Shown piece by piece: positions 54,773-64,000 of a stretch of 64,000 bases of DNA. The translations under genes and the position numbers were made by a program. The stretch is from Cololabis saira. Taxonomy: Eukaryota > Chordata > Actinopteri > Beloniformes > Belonidae. Numbering within the stretch: position 1 is the stretch's first letter; every line of letters begins with the position of its first letter. Below the pieces are notes generated by a model, which did not search any database, was not told where the DNA came from, and saw only the letters and a list, made by a program, of their open reading frames with translations. Location of the stretch: assembly GCF_033807715.1 (NCBI RefSeq), contig NC_084609.1, positions 34,210,850-34,274,849 of the forward strand, written 5' to 3'.

Positions 54773-54917
54773 GTTGCTGTATTGATTGGAGCTTGTAGCA
54801 GGCTCCTCAGCATCTGCCTCGTTATCAGCCTGAAGTACATATTCATTTAACTTAAGTGAAGACTTAACTGTAGGTTGAATAATTTGAAATTGATCATCAT
54901 CCTTGTTCATCATCCTC
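54773..54917 (-). pseudogene. Harbinger-type Myb/SANT-like gene, exon 4
   Basis: It reads RMMNKDDDQFQIIQPTVKSS and ends with EPATSSNQYSN. The minus-strand acceptor TTTTCTATAG ends at 54918 and the donor GTAAG is at 54768-54772. It is an acidic linker region. It would splice from exon 3, but the LTR element lies in between. Confidence 0.65.
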
Positions 54918-54949
54918 CTATAGAAAACAAAATAGGCTACTAGCTGTGG

Positions 54950-55847
54950 GCTTAAGGGCCAACACACGGCCAAAGTTCCGGGGGCCGTCCTCGGGACCGG
55001 GCAGACCGGCGAGACAGCTCGGGGGGTCTTCCACGAGGCCTAGGCTTGGGCCTTGGCGTGGGGCTTGGACGACTTGGCGTGGGGCTTGGACGACTTGGCG
55101 TGGGGCTTGGACGACTTGGCGTGGGGCTTGGACGACTTGGCGTGGGGCTTGGAAGACTTGGCGTGGGGCTTGGAAGATTTGGCGTGGGGGATGGAAGACT
55201 TGGCGTGGGGGTTGGAAGACTTGGCGTGGGGCTTGGACGACTTGGCGTGGGCCTTGGACGACTTGGCGGGGAACTTGAACGACTTGGCGGGGAACTTGGA
55301 CGACTTGGCGGGGAACTTGAACGACTTGGCGGGGAACTTGGACGTCTTGGCAGGGAACTTGGACGACTTGGCGGGGAACTTTGACTTGGCGGGGAACTTT
55401 GATTTGGCGGGGAACACAGGATACGAGGAGCCGGCTGAGGGGGAACCCGGGTCCTTGGCGCTGGCTGAGGGGGAACCCGGGTCCAGGGCGCTGGCTGCGG
55501 GGGAACCCGGGTCCGTGGCGCTGGCTGCGGGGGAACCCGGGTCCGTGGCGCTGGCTGCGGGGGGACCGGGACCATCACCGGAGCAGGAGCTGATGCGTCC
55601 GGGACCACCGCCGTCGATGCGCCCAAGACCACTGCCGGAATAGCGGCTAGCTGGGGCTGGCGCTGACGCCGTCGTCGTCCTGAGCCTGAATGCTCCGGGG
55701 CCCACCCCGAGCCAGGCGTGTTCCCCAGAAGGGAGATTCCTCCTCCGGGTGCCGCCAACCAGGAATAGAGAGTTCTGCCTCACGGTACACTTATTCCCAG
55801 AATGCAAAACTCTCTCTCCCGCTGGGTCGATACGGGCCGGTCCATTC
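54950..55847 (-). mobile_element. LTR-element internal region with tandem heptad repeats
   Basis: From the LTR at 55848, the minus strand is open for a Pro/Ala-rich protein. It contains four 30-bp units (PGSPAASA type, about 55430-55570) and then about 17 units of 21 bp at about 55045-55395, reading KSSKFPA and later KSSKPHA heptads. No gag or pol motif is seen. The left LTR is absent, so the element is truncated at its 3' side. Confidence 0.65.
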
Positions 55848-56167
55848 TGTCGGGCTGGTGTGGTTGAGGACCCAGATGCAGGAGAGCGAGAGGCAGGAGT
55901 TCAGCAAAAACAGGGTTTATTTTAAAAAAAAGGAAGGAACCAAAAACGCTGTAGAGCAGGATTAACAAAAAACACTAGAGCAAAAACGGAAAACTTGGCA
56001 GGACACATGGAGGAAGGAAACAGTACGGACCGACAAGGAGCAAGGGAAAGACAAGACCAGATATACACAAGGGGGTAACAAGACACAGGTGTGAACAATC
56101 AGGGCAGATGGAAGACAGGCGGGGCAGAATAGAAAACACAAACTGTGGGAAATGTCACACACTGACA
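55848..56167 (-). mobile_element. LTR (320 bp)
   Basis: It begins TGTCGGGCTGG and ends CACACACTGACA on the plus strand. TTTATT at about 55917 is a reverse polyadenylation signal, so the element points left. It is inserted within exon 3 of the Myb/SANT-like gene, right after the codons for PMMEG. Confidence 0.75.
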
Positions 56168-56280
56168 CCCCTCCATCATCGGCCGGCCCCGATTCACTGA
56201 TACTGCCAGCTCCTCGACAGGGGTGAGGGGCTCAGTTATCCCTGCGCCAGTCGTTCTCGCCTCTGCAGTCTTCTTATTAG
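56168..56280 (-). pseudogene. Harbinger-type Myb/SANT-like gene, exon 3, cut by LTR
   Basis: It reads ANKKTAEARTTGAG and PLTPVEELAVSVNRGRPMME, the conserved motif that follows the SANT domain in this family. The acceptor is TATTTTAAAG at 56281. It is in frame with exon 2 across the intron. Its 3' end is replaced by the LTR, so the gene is broken. Confidence 0.8.
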
Positions 56281-56361
56281 CTTTAAAATAGATGCATCTT
56301 GTTGGAGCATGACAATAAAAGGCCCATATGGGAGACATGATATCTGAAAAAAATAGTTACC

Positions 56362-56432
56362 AATTAGGACAATGTTTTTATATTTCATTTTGACCTGTTT
56401 CCAGTTTCTTTTCTGCCCACCGGGGTTACATC
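56362..56432 (-). pseudogene. Harbinger-type Myb/SANT-like gene, exon 2
   Basis: It reads CNPGGQKRNWKQVKMKYKNI, the third helix region of a Myb/SANT-like DNA-binding domain. Acceptor TTTATTAG and donor GTAACT are present. The phase matches exon 3 (the split codon gives Ala). Confidence 0.8.
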
Positions 56433-56568
56433 TAATAAATAAATCATTCAGTAGTCTGTATTAGAAAGCATCATATTAATAAGAAAACAGGATGTGAAGC
56501 CAGTTTCCCCAAACTTTTTAATAGAAAATTCACATAATGGCCTTGACTTGAACTTACGCAAACAGTAA

Positions 56569-56690
56569 AGGCTGATTTGTGGTTCTGGGTTACACCAACG
56601 CAGAGCCTACGGTGTAGGGTACGCGGTGAGGTGCACGTACCCTACGCCGTAAGGTCTGCGTTGATTTAACGCGGAACCATAATTCAGGCT
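56569..56690. mobile_element. Palindromic Harbinger-like MITE (122 bp)
   Basis: It opens AGGCTGATTTGTGG and closes CCATAATTCAGGCT, with TAA at 56566-56568 and 56691-56693. It sits at the end of exon 1 of the Myb/SANT-like gene and disrupts it. Confidence 0.87.
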
Positions 56691-56691
56691 T

Positions 56692-56853
56692 AATTCTCTG
56701 CCAAGCCATATCATGTGCTTTGGCAGATGTATTAGTGTTACTTTTTTTTTTAATCACTGCCCTCTCGTCCTCGTACGCCCCGAGGAAGACATGCTGCTCC
56801 ATTTCTGTGAAATATGTGAAATATGAAATATAAGTTGCTCTTCGTTTAACCAT
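56692..56853 (-). pseudogene. Harbinger-type Myb/SANT-like gene, exon 1
   Basis: From MVKRRATY it reads FTEMEQHVFLGAYEDERAVI and KKKSNTNTSAKAHDMAWQRI, the first two helices of the SANT-like domain. The MITE interrupts immediately after Ile, where family members continue with a short Asn-rich segment. In PIF/Harbinger elements this protein escorts the transposase; no transposase gene is seen here. Confidence 0.8.
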
Positions 56854-57386
56854 TTTTCGACCTTCGATAGATGATGTCTTTATAGATTCAACACGCACAA
56901 CTCTGGGTTAGTTGAGTTAATTCATAACCGGTGGGTTGTAACCAACTGAGCGGGTTTAGTCGTAATTGGTTCAAATAACCTCAAGATGAGACTTTAACTC
57001 AGTGTTTGTTGAACTTCCTTCTTGGAATAACCCTCTGGTATGGTTCATAAATTATATTTAGAAAAAAGAAGAGGAATGTCCACACACTGTTTACTAGCTC
57101 CAAAAAACTTACTTTTTATTATAGGTTTGCAACGTTTCAACTAGGTCTTCATCAGGAAAATGTTACAGTGACGGACAAGATAGACTTCGACCACCCCTTG
57201 AAAAAAAACCTAGGGGAAACACTGTGGAAGTGTCACAAATCTGTCTGTCCTTTTCTGTTTGCTTAATTTGTCACCACTGTGATACAGTCTGAATTCTATG
57301 ATAATGTCCTAGAACTTCATTTATGTGGAAAGTTAATTTGGGGTGGCTATTTATAATTTCTTTTTTTCAGTTTAACATACTCATAC
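56854..57386. other. Unassigned sequence
   Basis: GCAACGTTTCAACTAGGTCTTCATCAGG at 57128-57155 is a phrase common in fish interspersed repeats. It hints at an old element end. Nothing else was recognised. Confidence 0.35.
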
Positions 57387-57587
57387 ATGTTTGCGTTAGG
57401 TGGCTGGAATAACAACCCTAACGCCAGCCAGTTCAAGTACATCTTTGGAAGGCTGAGGGCCCGTTGTGGGGTTGTTACACCAAACAGCAAAGGAAATTTC
57501 ACGGCACAAAATGACACAGAGTCCCTATCAGCCTCTGCTGCCCAGTCCTACCAGATTGACACATCTCTCATGACCTGTCAGCCGTAG
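57387..57587 (+). pseudogene. P-element-type transposase, C-terminal fragment
   Basis: The fragment GGWNNNPNASQFKYIFGRL followed by RARCGVV matches the C-terminal domain of fish P-element/THAP9-type transposases (WNNNPTASQF motif). A splice-acceptor-like TTTTTTTCAG precedes it at about 57370. No other exons of such a gene are visible. Confidence 0.75.
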
Positions 57588-57603
57588 ACATGTCCTCTGG
57601 TAA

Positions 57604-59234
57604 ATTCAATTCAATTTTATTTATATAGCCTCTAATACAACAGATGTTGTCTCTAGACGCTTTTCATAGACTCTGAACATGACCCCCGAGCAATTATTAC
57701 ATAAACAATGGCAGGTAAAAACTCCCCTAGTGGGAGAAAAGCCTTAAGCCAAACAGTGGCAAGAAAAACTCCCCTTTAGGAGGGAAGAAACCTTGAGCAG
57801 GACCAGGCTCATAAGGGGGGACCCTCCTGATGAGTGTTATGTCTCTGTAGGCATTGGGCTCAAGTGCACGACACAGGATGGCATAGATTTGGTTTAATAA
57901 CCGGGAGGGCCTTTATTGCTGTTTGGGGGGGAAAAGGGTTGAGGCCTGGCGGGCTGGATCCAAGGCAGGCTGGGGTGACAGGAGGGTGAAGGAGTGGAGT
58001 AGGTGGGTAAGGGGTCAAGCCAGACCGCAGCACAACGGTGAGGGCAAAAACTGTGGAGCAAACAAAAAGGAGGCAGTTATCAAAAAATCACAAAAGGTAG
58101 CTTCAGGAGTGTCAACATATAAACGAGCAGCTATGTATGCGACAACCACAGATGGGATACTTGCCAGGCCATTCTTAAGGAAGGTCTGGCGATGAATGAC
58201 TGGAAAACCGGGGTTTAAATAGGCAGAGGGATCTGATGAGGAGAGTGGCTGCAGCTGTGCTGGACCTGGCTGGAAGCTCCTTCCCCAATCACCCACAACT
58301 CACATCACCTGCGGCGAAGAGCACGCAGTGCACGAGCTGTGGGGGTGGGGCAGGCTGGTTGTTGTGGAGGGTGAGTGTTAGGTGGAATGAGTGGAGGTGA
58401 CACCGTAACACCGAGGGCCAGACTGGGGGAGTCGGGGACGTCAGCAGCACACAGCAGGCATGTGGAAGCAGCAGCGGCATGACCAGAGGGGGGGATTGGC
58501 ACAGGCAGGTGGAAGCAGCAATGGGACCGGGACCGCAGGCCAGCGCGCAGCTCCCAAAGCTCCGGCCTGCAAACATGCACAAAAGAGAAAAAAAGGGGGG
58601 CCAGCACAAGAAACTACAGGAGCGATGGACAAAAAAGATAGCTATGAGATACTTATAATAAATAAAAATGGAAATGGAGAAGAGAGGAAGGGAAAAGGAG
58701 AGGAGAAGAAGGGTGAGACGCACCGCCCAGTGGATCATGTCGGTGTCCCCCTGCAGCATAGGCCTATAGCAGCATATCTACCACGAAGCTATATTTGAGA
58801 CTAACTATTATACTAGAGTTTACACTACCTAGACATTTACCAACACCAGCTGGAGGTTTACTAAACACTAACTATAGGCTTTACTAAACAGAAAGGTTTT
58901 AAGTTTAGTTTTAAAGGTGGAGGTGGTGTCAGCCTCCTTAACTCAGATTGGAAGTTGGTTCCAAAGTAATGGTGCCTGATAGCAGAACGCCCGCCCTCCA
59001 AATCTACATTTGGATACTCTAGGAACTACGAGTAAACCTGCACTCTGAGAATGGAGAGCTCTGCCAAGAAGATAAGGCACTATCAGGTCTTGCAAATAAT
59101 GCAGAGCTAAGCCGTTTTGGGCTTTATATGCAAGTAATAAAATTTTTAATTGGATTCTGAATTTTACAGGTAGCCAATGGAGTGACGCTAATACTGGAGA
59201 GACGTGGTCTCTCCTGCTGATTCCTGTCAGTACT
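57604..59234 (-). mobile_element. L2 LINE, 5'-truncated, minus strand, split by a solo LTR
   Basis: The (GAATT)n tail lies at 57604 and the 3' UTR runs to 57834. The LTR follows, then the 3' UTR resumes at 58411. Coding remains are at 58943-59230: RVLTGISRRDHVSPVLASLH, CRFGGRAFCYQAPLLWNQLP. It has the long 3' UTR variant shared with 53790-54060. Confidence 0.88.
57835..58410 (-). mobile_element. Solo LTR (576 bp)
   Basis: It starts TGTTATGTC and ends CCGTAACA, with a TG...CA boundary. It lies between CCCTCCTG and CCGAGGGCC of the L2 3' UTR, where other copies are continuous. The right flank CCGAG (58411-58415) matches the left flank ATGAG apart from two changes, one at the CpG. A reverse TTTATT signal at about 57912 suggests leftward orientation. 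There is no internal coding sequence. Confidence 0.78.
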
Positions 59235-59413
59235 CGTGGTGAAGAAGTCCAAGAGCTTCCATCTCCGTTCGCCGACATTCCTGCCCTTGTTCACGACCAC
59301 AGCTCCTTCCCACTCGCTTTGATGGTCTTCTGGACAATGCTCTTGTGTACATTTCAGGTAGAGGTTGACCAGTAGTGGATTTTTCCTTTAACAGTTAATG
59401 CCAAAAGTCAAAT
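59235..59413. other. Unassigned sequence
   Basis: Short spacer between the L2 fragment and the LTR. Nothing recognised. Confidence 0.4.
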
Positions 59414-59719
59414 TGTAATGGAAAATTTTGGTATAACACTGTCTGTTGCCTGTTTTCATTCCTATGCCAAGGTCATGTTCCTTTGACACAGATCATGGCA
59501 CGGTTGCCAGGGTGATGGGTGATGTTTTGTCTTTTCCTGCTCTCAACTATAAAATAACCTGTCGCTAATCTTCTTCAGCTCACTCAGGACTGTCGGTTCA
59601 TGTGACCGGTTGGACTGTGTGGCTCCGTTCAATTGAATGTTTGTCCTCTTTCCATTAAATCTTCGAAAGACAGCTGAGGTGTCCTGACATTCTTTTGAAC
59701 AACAATTTTTGCCACCACA
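59414..59719 (+). mobile_element. 5' LTR of a retrovirus-like element
   Basis: It likely begins TGTAATGG and ends CACCACA at 59719. A TATAAAA box is at 59548-59554 and ATTAAA, a polyadenylation signal, at 59654-59659, giving a normal U3-R-U5 order. The exact start is a judgement from the terminal inverted match. The matching 3' LTR is not in the window. Confidence 0.72.
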
Positions 59720-59722
59720 ATT

Positions 59723-59740
59723 TGGCGACCACGAAGGGAC
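59723..59740 (+). promoter_or_regulatory. Primer binding site, tRNA-Arg type
   Basis: TGGCGACCACGAAGGGAC is complementary to the 3' end of a eukaryotic tRNA-Arg as I recall it (ending CCTTCGTGGTCG plus CCA). It sits three bases after the LTR, as usual. Arg primers are known for several fish retroviruses. Confidence 0.78.
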
Positions 59741-60078
59741 CCCATCTGTGCCGGATTTTTTCCTTCTCTCCTCCGGAATCGAAGGTGTTTTAAGCATGCA
59801 ACAACCTCGTACTCCCCCATCAAGTGAAGGTCGAGAAGAGGGCCTCTCGTCCGGAGGGGGGTTGGGAAGGTCCCCGCACCGACTGGGGTCGAACGAACCC
59901 GGTGGCTTCAGAAACGCCTCACTGTTCTTTTGGGTGAGTTTTGGAAAGAAAACGGCCGAAATAAGGTGCGCGCTAACGTCTCCTCTCTGCCTAAACTGCT
60001 GATGTTGCCGGTAGTCCAAGTATTTGGAACCGGGGAGGGCTGGTCCAGCCAGGGTCTGAGGACCTTGGGCTGTTTTAT

Positions 60079-60647
60079 TACTGACCTAGGAGTTAGTGAT
60101 CGAAGGGCCAGATTTTGTCTGGGGGCGTGGTAGAATGCCTATCAATTCTAGTGGATGAAGGAATTTTGTTTGTTACTGACCTAGGAGTTAGTGATCGAAG
60201 GGCCAGATTTTGTCTGGGGGCGTGGTAGAATGCCTATCAATTCTAGTGGATGAAGGAATTTTGTTTGTTACTGACCTAGGAGTTAGTGATCGAAGGGCCA
60301 GATTTTGTCTGGGGGCGTGGTAGAATGCCTATCAATTCTAGTGGATGAAGGAATTTTGTTTGTTACTGACCTAGGAGTTAGTGATCGAAGGGCCAGATTT
60401 TGTCTGGGGGCGTGGTAGAATGCCTATCAATTCTAGTGGATGAAGGAATTTTGTTTGTTACTGACCTAGGAGTTAGTGATCGAAGGGCCAGATTTTGTCT
60501 GGGGGCGTGGTAGAATGCCTATCAATTCTAGTGGATGAAGGAATTTTGTTTGTTACTGACCTAGGAGTTAGTGATCGAAGGGCCAGATTTTGTCTGGGGG
60601 CGTGGTAGAATGCCTATCAATTCTAGTGGATGAAGGAATTTTGTTTA
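60079..60647 (+). repeat. 95-bp tandem repeat, six near-identical copies, in the retroviral leader
   Basis: Units start at 60081, 60176, 60271, 60366, 60461 and 60556 with CTGACCTAGGAGTTAGTGAT and contain TTTTGTCTGGGGGCGTGG. The copies look nearly identical. The period is not a multiple of three, so it is not coding. Confidence 0.95.
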
Positions 60648-61620
60648 AGAGAAAAAGACTCGCCTTTCGGTACGACATCAGCAGTGGGTCGCCAGACGTG
60701 ACGGATCACGAGTGCTCCTGTAGCCGTGGTTTGAGAGGGAGACTACTTCAAGTCGGGAACTTGAGGGCTCTGGATTCGGGGAATCCGAGTATGCCAGACG
60801 GGATCTGGGGGCGGCTAGGATGCCTCATTCAATCCTAGAAGGAGCGGAGGTTTTGTGTTTGTGCTCTGAGCTGTCTGTTAATGTCTGGCTAACAATCTTG
60901 ACTGTCTGGAGGATAACAAATAATTTTGAGAAATAATTGGAGTTGGAATGTTTTCCTGTTGATTATGTCGTGGGCTTCTGCGTCTAGAATCCGGTTTGAG
61001 TTAAGTGGGTAATCCGAAGTATACCTGGTAGGATTTAAAAGATGCAGCATTTGGAAGCAAACGGGTAATCCGAAGTACTACTCTTCTGTAGGATTTAAAA
61101 GATGCAGGACTCCAGTCAAATCTGAACCGTGACTTTTTCTAATATATTTTTAATCCAACTTTCTCTGTGAAAGAGCTGCGCGAGTGTTTCCGGCTGTTGT
61201 GACGTCACAAACCCTGATAAGCGGAAGACCTTGGTTAGCCATGGTGTTGTTTTTTTTGTGTTTTTTTTTTTTTTTTTTTTTTTTCCTCTCTCCTTCTGAA
61301 AATTTAGACTCGCAACATGTTTGAGAGGATCAAATAATCAGTTGTGGAGGCCAGTTTTTCAACAAGCCTTCTGGGAGTAATTTTTCCGAAGGACCAGATT
61401 TTTCAGCACTAAATGTGAGATATATGATAGTTAATTATGGAAAAGAATAGAACCCACAACCTTTGTCGGAACTGTGGGTCAGACAACTTAAATTCCCAAA
61501 ATAAAGAAAACACAAGAAACAGGAAGCCTGAGCGTTAAGCAGCTGGAGGCTTTGCAGGTTTAAGAGGCCAGTTATCACTCGCTAAAAAGAAAAATGAAAA
61601 ACAAATTTAGATAGATTGGA
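60648..61620 (+). other. Rest of the retrovirus-like leader
   Basis: Related but diverged motifs recur: GGGTAATCCGAAGTA twice (about 61005 and 61066), GTAGGATTTAAAAGATGCAG twice, and a GGGGGCGGCTAGGATGCCT echo of the 95-bp unit at about 60808. A T-run is at about 61251-61284. No gene was found. Confidence 0.5.
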
Positions 61621-61902
61621 ATGTTGCTGAGTGAGGCAGACACCCAAACAGACTGTGCCCCAGTGTGTGAAGCTGGACCCGGTCTGGACTCTGCGCCCCC
61701 CGCCCCACCCGCCCCCCCAACTAGCGCCGGGACCTCAGGCAGAGCTCACCAGCGCCTGGACTTCAACCAGCTGCGTCCGTTTGCCCCCCACTGCCCCCAA
61801 CTCCACCCGTGGGAGAACCCCTCCCCCATCTTCACCCGTTTCACCCATCGGACAGATGAGGAAAAGTGCTGGGAAGACTGGCTGTCTCAAGGACATTTTT
61901 GA
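61621..61902 (+). other. Open frame, possible gag beginning, unrecognised
   Basis: 93 codons, Pro-rich (APPAPPAPPTSAG), then FNQLRPFAPHCPQLHPWENP. Position after a retroviral leader suggests gag, but there is no motif that proves it. An overlapping frame is equally open because the base composition is C-rich. Confidence 0.3.
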
Positions 61903-62740
61903 CTGGCAGAAAGCCTGCGTTTCGCCAGGAAAATTGTGAGACTATTGCTGCAAAAGGCTGAAAGAGTGCAACGGGGGGGCAGAACACATTGAGGGCCCAC
62001 GCGAAAAGGGGGGCCGGACTGTCTAGGGGTGGCGAGGAGAGCCGGTGAGGTGTCCGGTGGAAACGCAGAGGCCGGCTGTGCTGTGAGGTCTGCAGAACAC
62101 GTGAGCACCTGAATACTAAATACACATACACACAAGAACCTTGTTTTTCATTTAATAGGTCTGGATTTTATGTTTAATGTCCGAATGGAAGGGAAATCAG
62201 CACTTGTCTGTTTAAGATTAGGTTATGATTTAAGATTATAACGTAATTTATTAATAGACGTTGGAATTGAGTATTGTGTCAGGAGAGGTTATTCATGACG
62301 TGTGGGTACACACCCCAATGCTGTTGTAGCTGCTTTCCCGTGATTGGTATCGTCTCAGACGTGGTTATTGATAAATAAAAAACTTCAAGTTACGTGAAAA
62401 CAATTGTAAAATTAAATAAGTATCGGTAATTTTACTCATGCCGAACTGTTAGTGAGTTAAAGGCTTCATTATAATACTTTCGGCTGTTAGAACATTGTTG
62501 CAGGGGACTTTTTGTTTATTCTGCAGCAGGAAAACTCCTGCATCACATGCCAGACTGGTACGCCTCATTCCCGGTTAATTAAAAATGAGGTACAAATAAG
62601 ATGAGGTGATATAAATGGACTAGAAGTGAAATGGATTCGACCTGAATTCACACACTATTTTCTGTCAGGTTCCGGTAGAACGTTTTAGTTTTATTTATTT
62701 TTTGCTCGGCATTCCAGTCCATCCTAACAGTCAATTTTGT

Positions 62741-62880
62741 TTGCTGTTGTTTTGATGGTAAAATTTTGTTTGCTGTTGTTTTGATGCTAAAATTTTGTTT
62801 GCTGTTGTTTTGATGGTAAAATGTTACACTGTTGTTTTGATGGTAAAATGTTACACGTTTGTTTTGATGGTAATATGTTA
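62741..62880. repeat. About 27-bp tandem repeat, five units
   Basis: Units of TTTGCTGTTGTTTTGATGGT plus AAAATT or AAAATG; later units drift in sequence. It is non-coding. The stretch 61903-62740 before it holds no recognised gene. Confidence 0.88.
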
Positions 62881-64000
62881 TACGTTCACTCGTGTGGGGT
62901 CGGCTCGACCGGGGGTCAAGAGACCCGGTGACCAGCAAGGAGGAGGGGTAACTGATGTAAGAGACACTCCTCTCGATGGATCTAGTGGAATGGGAATTTT
63001 TGTTTGCCTGTTTTGGCTAATGGTTCTCCTGTCCAATGTTTTTGTCTAGTGTTCATGACTGGAACTGTTTATTGAATTGGGATTCCTGTAAATGCATTAA
63101 AGTGGGTTTGAGTCCCGCTGAGGGGTTGAGTTGAAGGTCAGGGACCTTCGGGGGTCTGGGACCCCCCCCTTTTTTAGCTAGGGATTTAAATTGCCAGATA
63201 AACTTGGATGTTGATGGCGTGGCTTCGTGAAGATACTATGTTGATACTTTACTATGTTGACATGGGCCTGAAAAACATAAACAGAGATGTTGAGGTTGTG
63301 AAATGTATGTGAAATTCAGCATTACCTGCTGATGCGCCTGCGCTCTGTGTGTGCGTGTGTAAACGCGTGGGTGTGTGTGGGTGTGTAAGCTCCGTGTCGC
63401 TTGTCTGACTGCGCGTTCACGCAGGGAGCGTTCACGTGAGGCTGCGTGAATGGGAGAGAGATGTTGTCTCGTTTTCCTTTCTGTTGACATTTTTTTTTTG
63501 TTAAATTGATACAAGTAAAATAGTTTTTTACTCATTCTTTTCCCTGTGTGGGGAATTGATGATGTGGAATTGTCAGAATTGGGTTGATTTACCGTTCGAA
63601 TGGTTGCAGGTCACTTTTGTGATACTGTATTTGAACCGGATTGTGGGTCAAGGACGTATAAGGCCTTTGAGTAGCCCATTTTTAAAATACTTAAAATATA
63701 GATATTTTTGGCCATTTTCCAAACATTTGAAATGTAGTGTACACGTACATGTATGTGAAAGCTTCAAACAAAGGTATTTTAGTGTTTTTAAACCTACATC
63801 TATAGGGCAACGACCCTGGTTTTTGTTGTATGGAAATTGGATTCTTGCCGTTGAGCTGTGTATGATTGTGAAAAGCGTGTTACATATCAATCATTTTCCT
63901 TTATTTTGTCTGTCGTGAAGTCACATACTGTTGATTGACGGTTTCGTCAGGAGTGGGTTTCGTCCCGTAAAATGAGTGCCCTGTGTTTTTTTTTGGATAT
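62881..64000. other. Unassigned sequence to the window end
   Basis: A G/C hairpin-like stretch (GTCAGGGACCTTCGG, GGGGTCTGGGACCCCCCC) is at 63138-63168. One 120-codon plus-strand frame at 63556-63918 resembles nothing known and has no coding signature. No pol or env motif of the retrovirus-like element is seen. Confidence 0.5.

Noticed and set aside
54952..55758. Alternative frames on both strands through the tandem repeat, including a plus-strand Gly/Leu/Arg repeat
   Set aside because: They arise from repeat periods divisible by three. Only the minus strand is consistent with the LTR orientation, and even that lacks a family match.
60079..60647. 95-bp repeat as a possible CRISPR or coding repeat
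   Set aside because: There are no spacers and the period is not a multiple of three.
63556..63918. 120-codon plus-strand frame
   Set aside because: There is no similarity to any known domain, it is hydrophobic and low in complexity, and the AT-rich context makes a chance frame likely.

Overview
The window looks like teleost fish DNA, probably from a spiny-rayed fish. One host gene fragment is recognisable: a fish-type NLR gene with FISNA and NACHT domains on the minus strand. Almost everything else is transposable elements typical of fish: L2, Rex1-like and L1/Tx1-like LINEs, hAT, PIF/Harbinger and TTAA-target DNA transposons, Ty3/Gypsy and retrovirus-like LTR elements, a tRNA-derived SINE and several minisatellites. 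There is no bacterial gene organisation, no CRISPR array and no operon.

Layout. 1-14 kb: the NLR gene, minus strand. The FISNA-NACHT exon is at 1232-3014, a linker exon at 3756-3963, and three short N-terminal exons lie at 13154-13721. LRR exons would lie left of the window. The intron between 4 and 13 kb has been enlarged by a truncated LINE, a GGGCCCGAGCAC repeat cluster, a 1.3-kb TTAA transposon and minisatellites. 13.9-34.7 kb: a nest of insertions. One L2 LINE is split into three pieces (13950-14534, 21684-21728, 33770-34730). The first gap holds an L1-like LINE (14535-21669), which contains a hAT derivative that contains L1 3'-tail sequence and a second hAT, plus a SINE. The second gap holds a TTAA transposon (21729-33769). 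That transposon holds a second L1 (21993-32588), which holds a complete hAT element (22173-25632) whose three-exon transposase is open for 619 codons. Target-site duplications support each main layer.

35-42.6 kb: two Gypsy elements joined into a chimera with a duplicated reverse-transcriptase segment and a terminal LTR at 42341-42553. 42.6-46.5 kb: mostly unassigned sequence with microsatellites, a MITE and an L1 tail. 46.6-50.9 kb: an L2 LINE with an open 1118-residue endonuclease/reverse-transcriptase ORF preceded by the end of an esterase ORF. 51-53.3 kb: a Rex1-like LINE on the minus strand with a MITE. 53.5-54.5 kb: an L2 derivative that has lost ORF2. 54.6-56.9 kb: a five-exon Myb/SANT-like gene of the PIF/Harbinger type, minus strand, interrupted by an LTR element and a MITE. 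57.4 kb: a P-element transposase fragment. 57.6-59.2 kb: an L2 copy split by a solo LTR. 59.4 kb to the end: the 5' part of a retrovirus-like element with an LTR, a tRNA-Arg primer site and a leader carrying six copies of a 95-bp repeat. No pol or env was recognised before the window ends.

The main value of the window is its readable insertion history. Paralogous copies give empty sites for several insertions, so target duplications and the relative order of events can be inferred directly.
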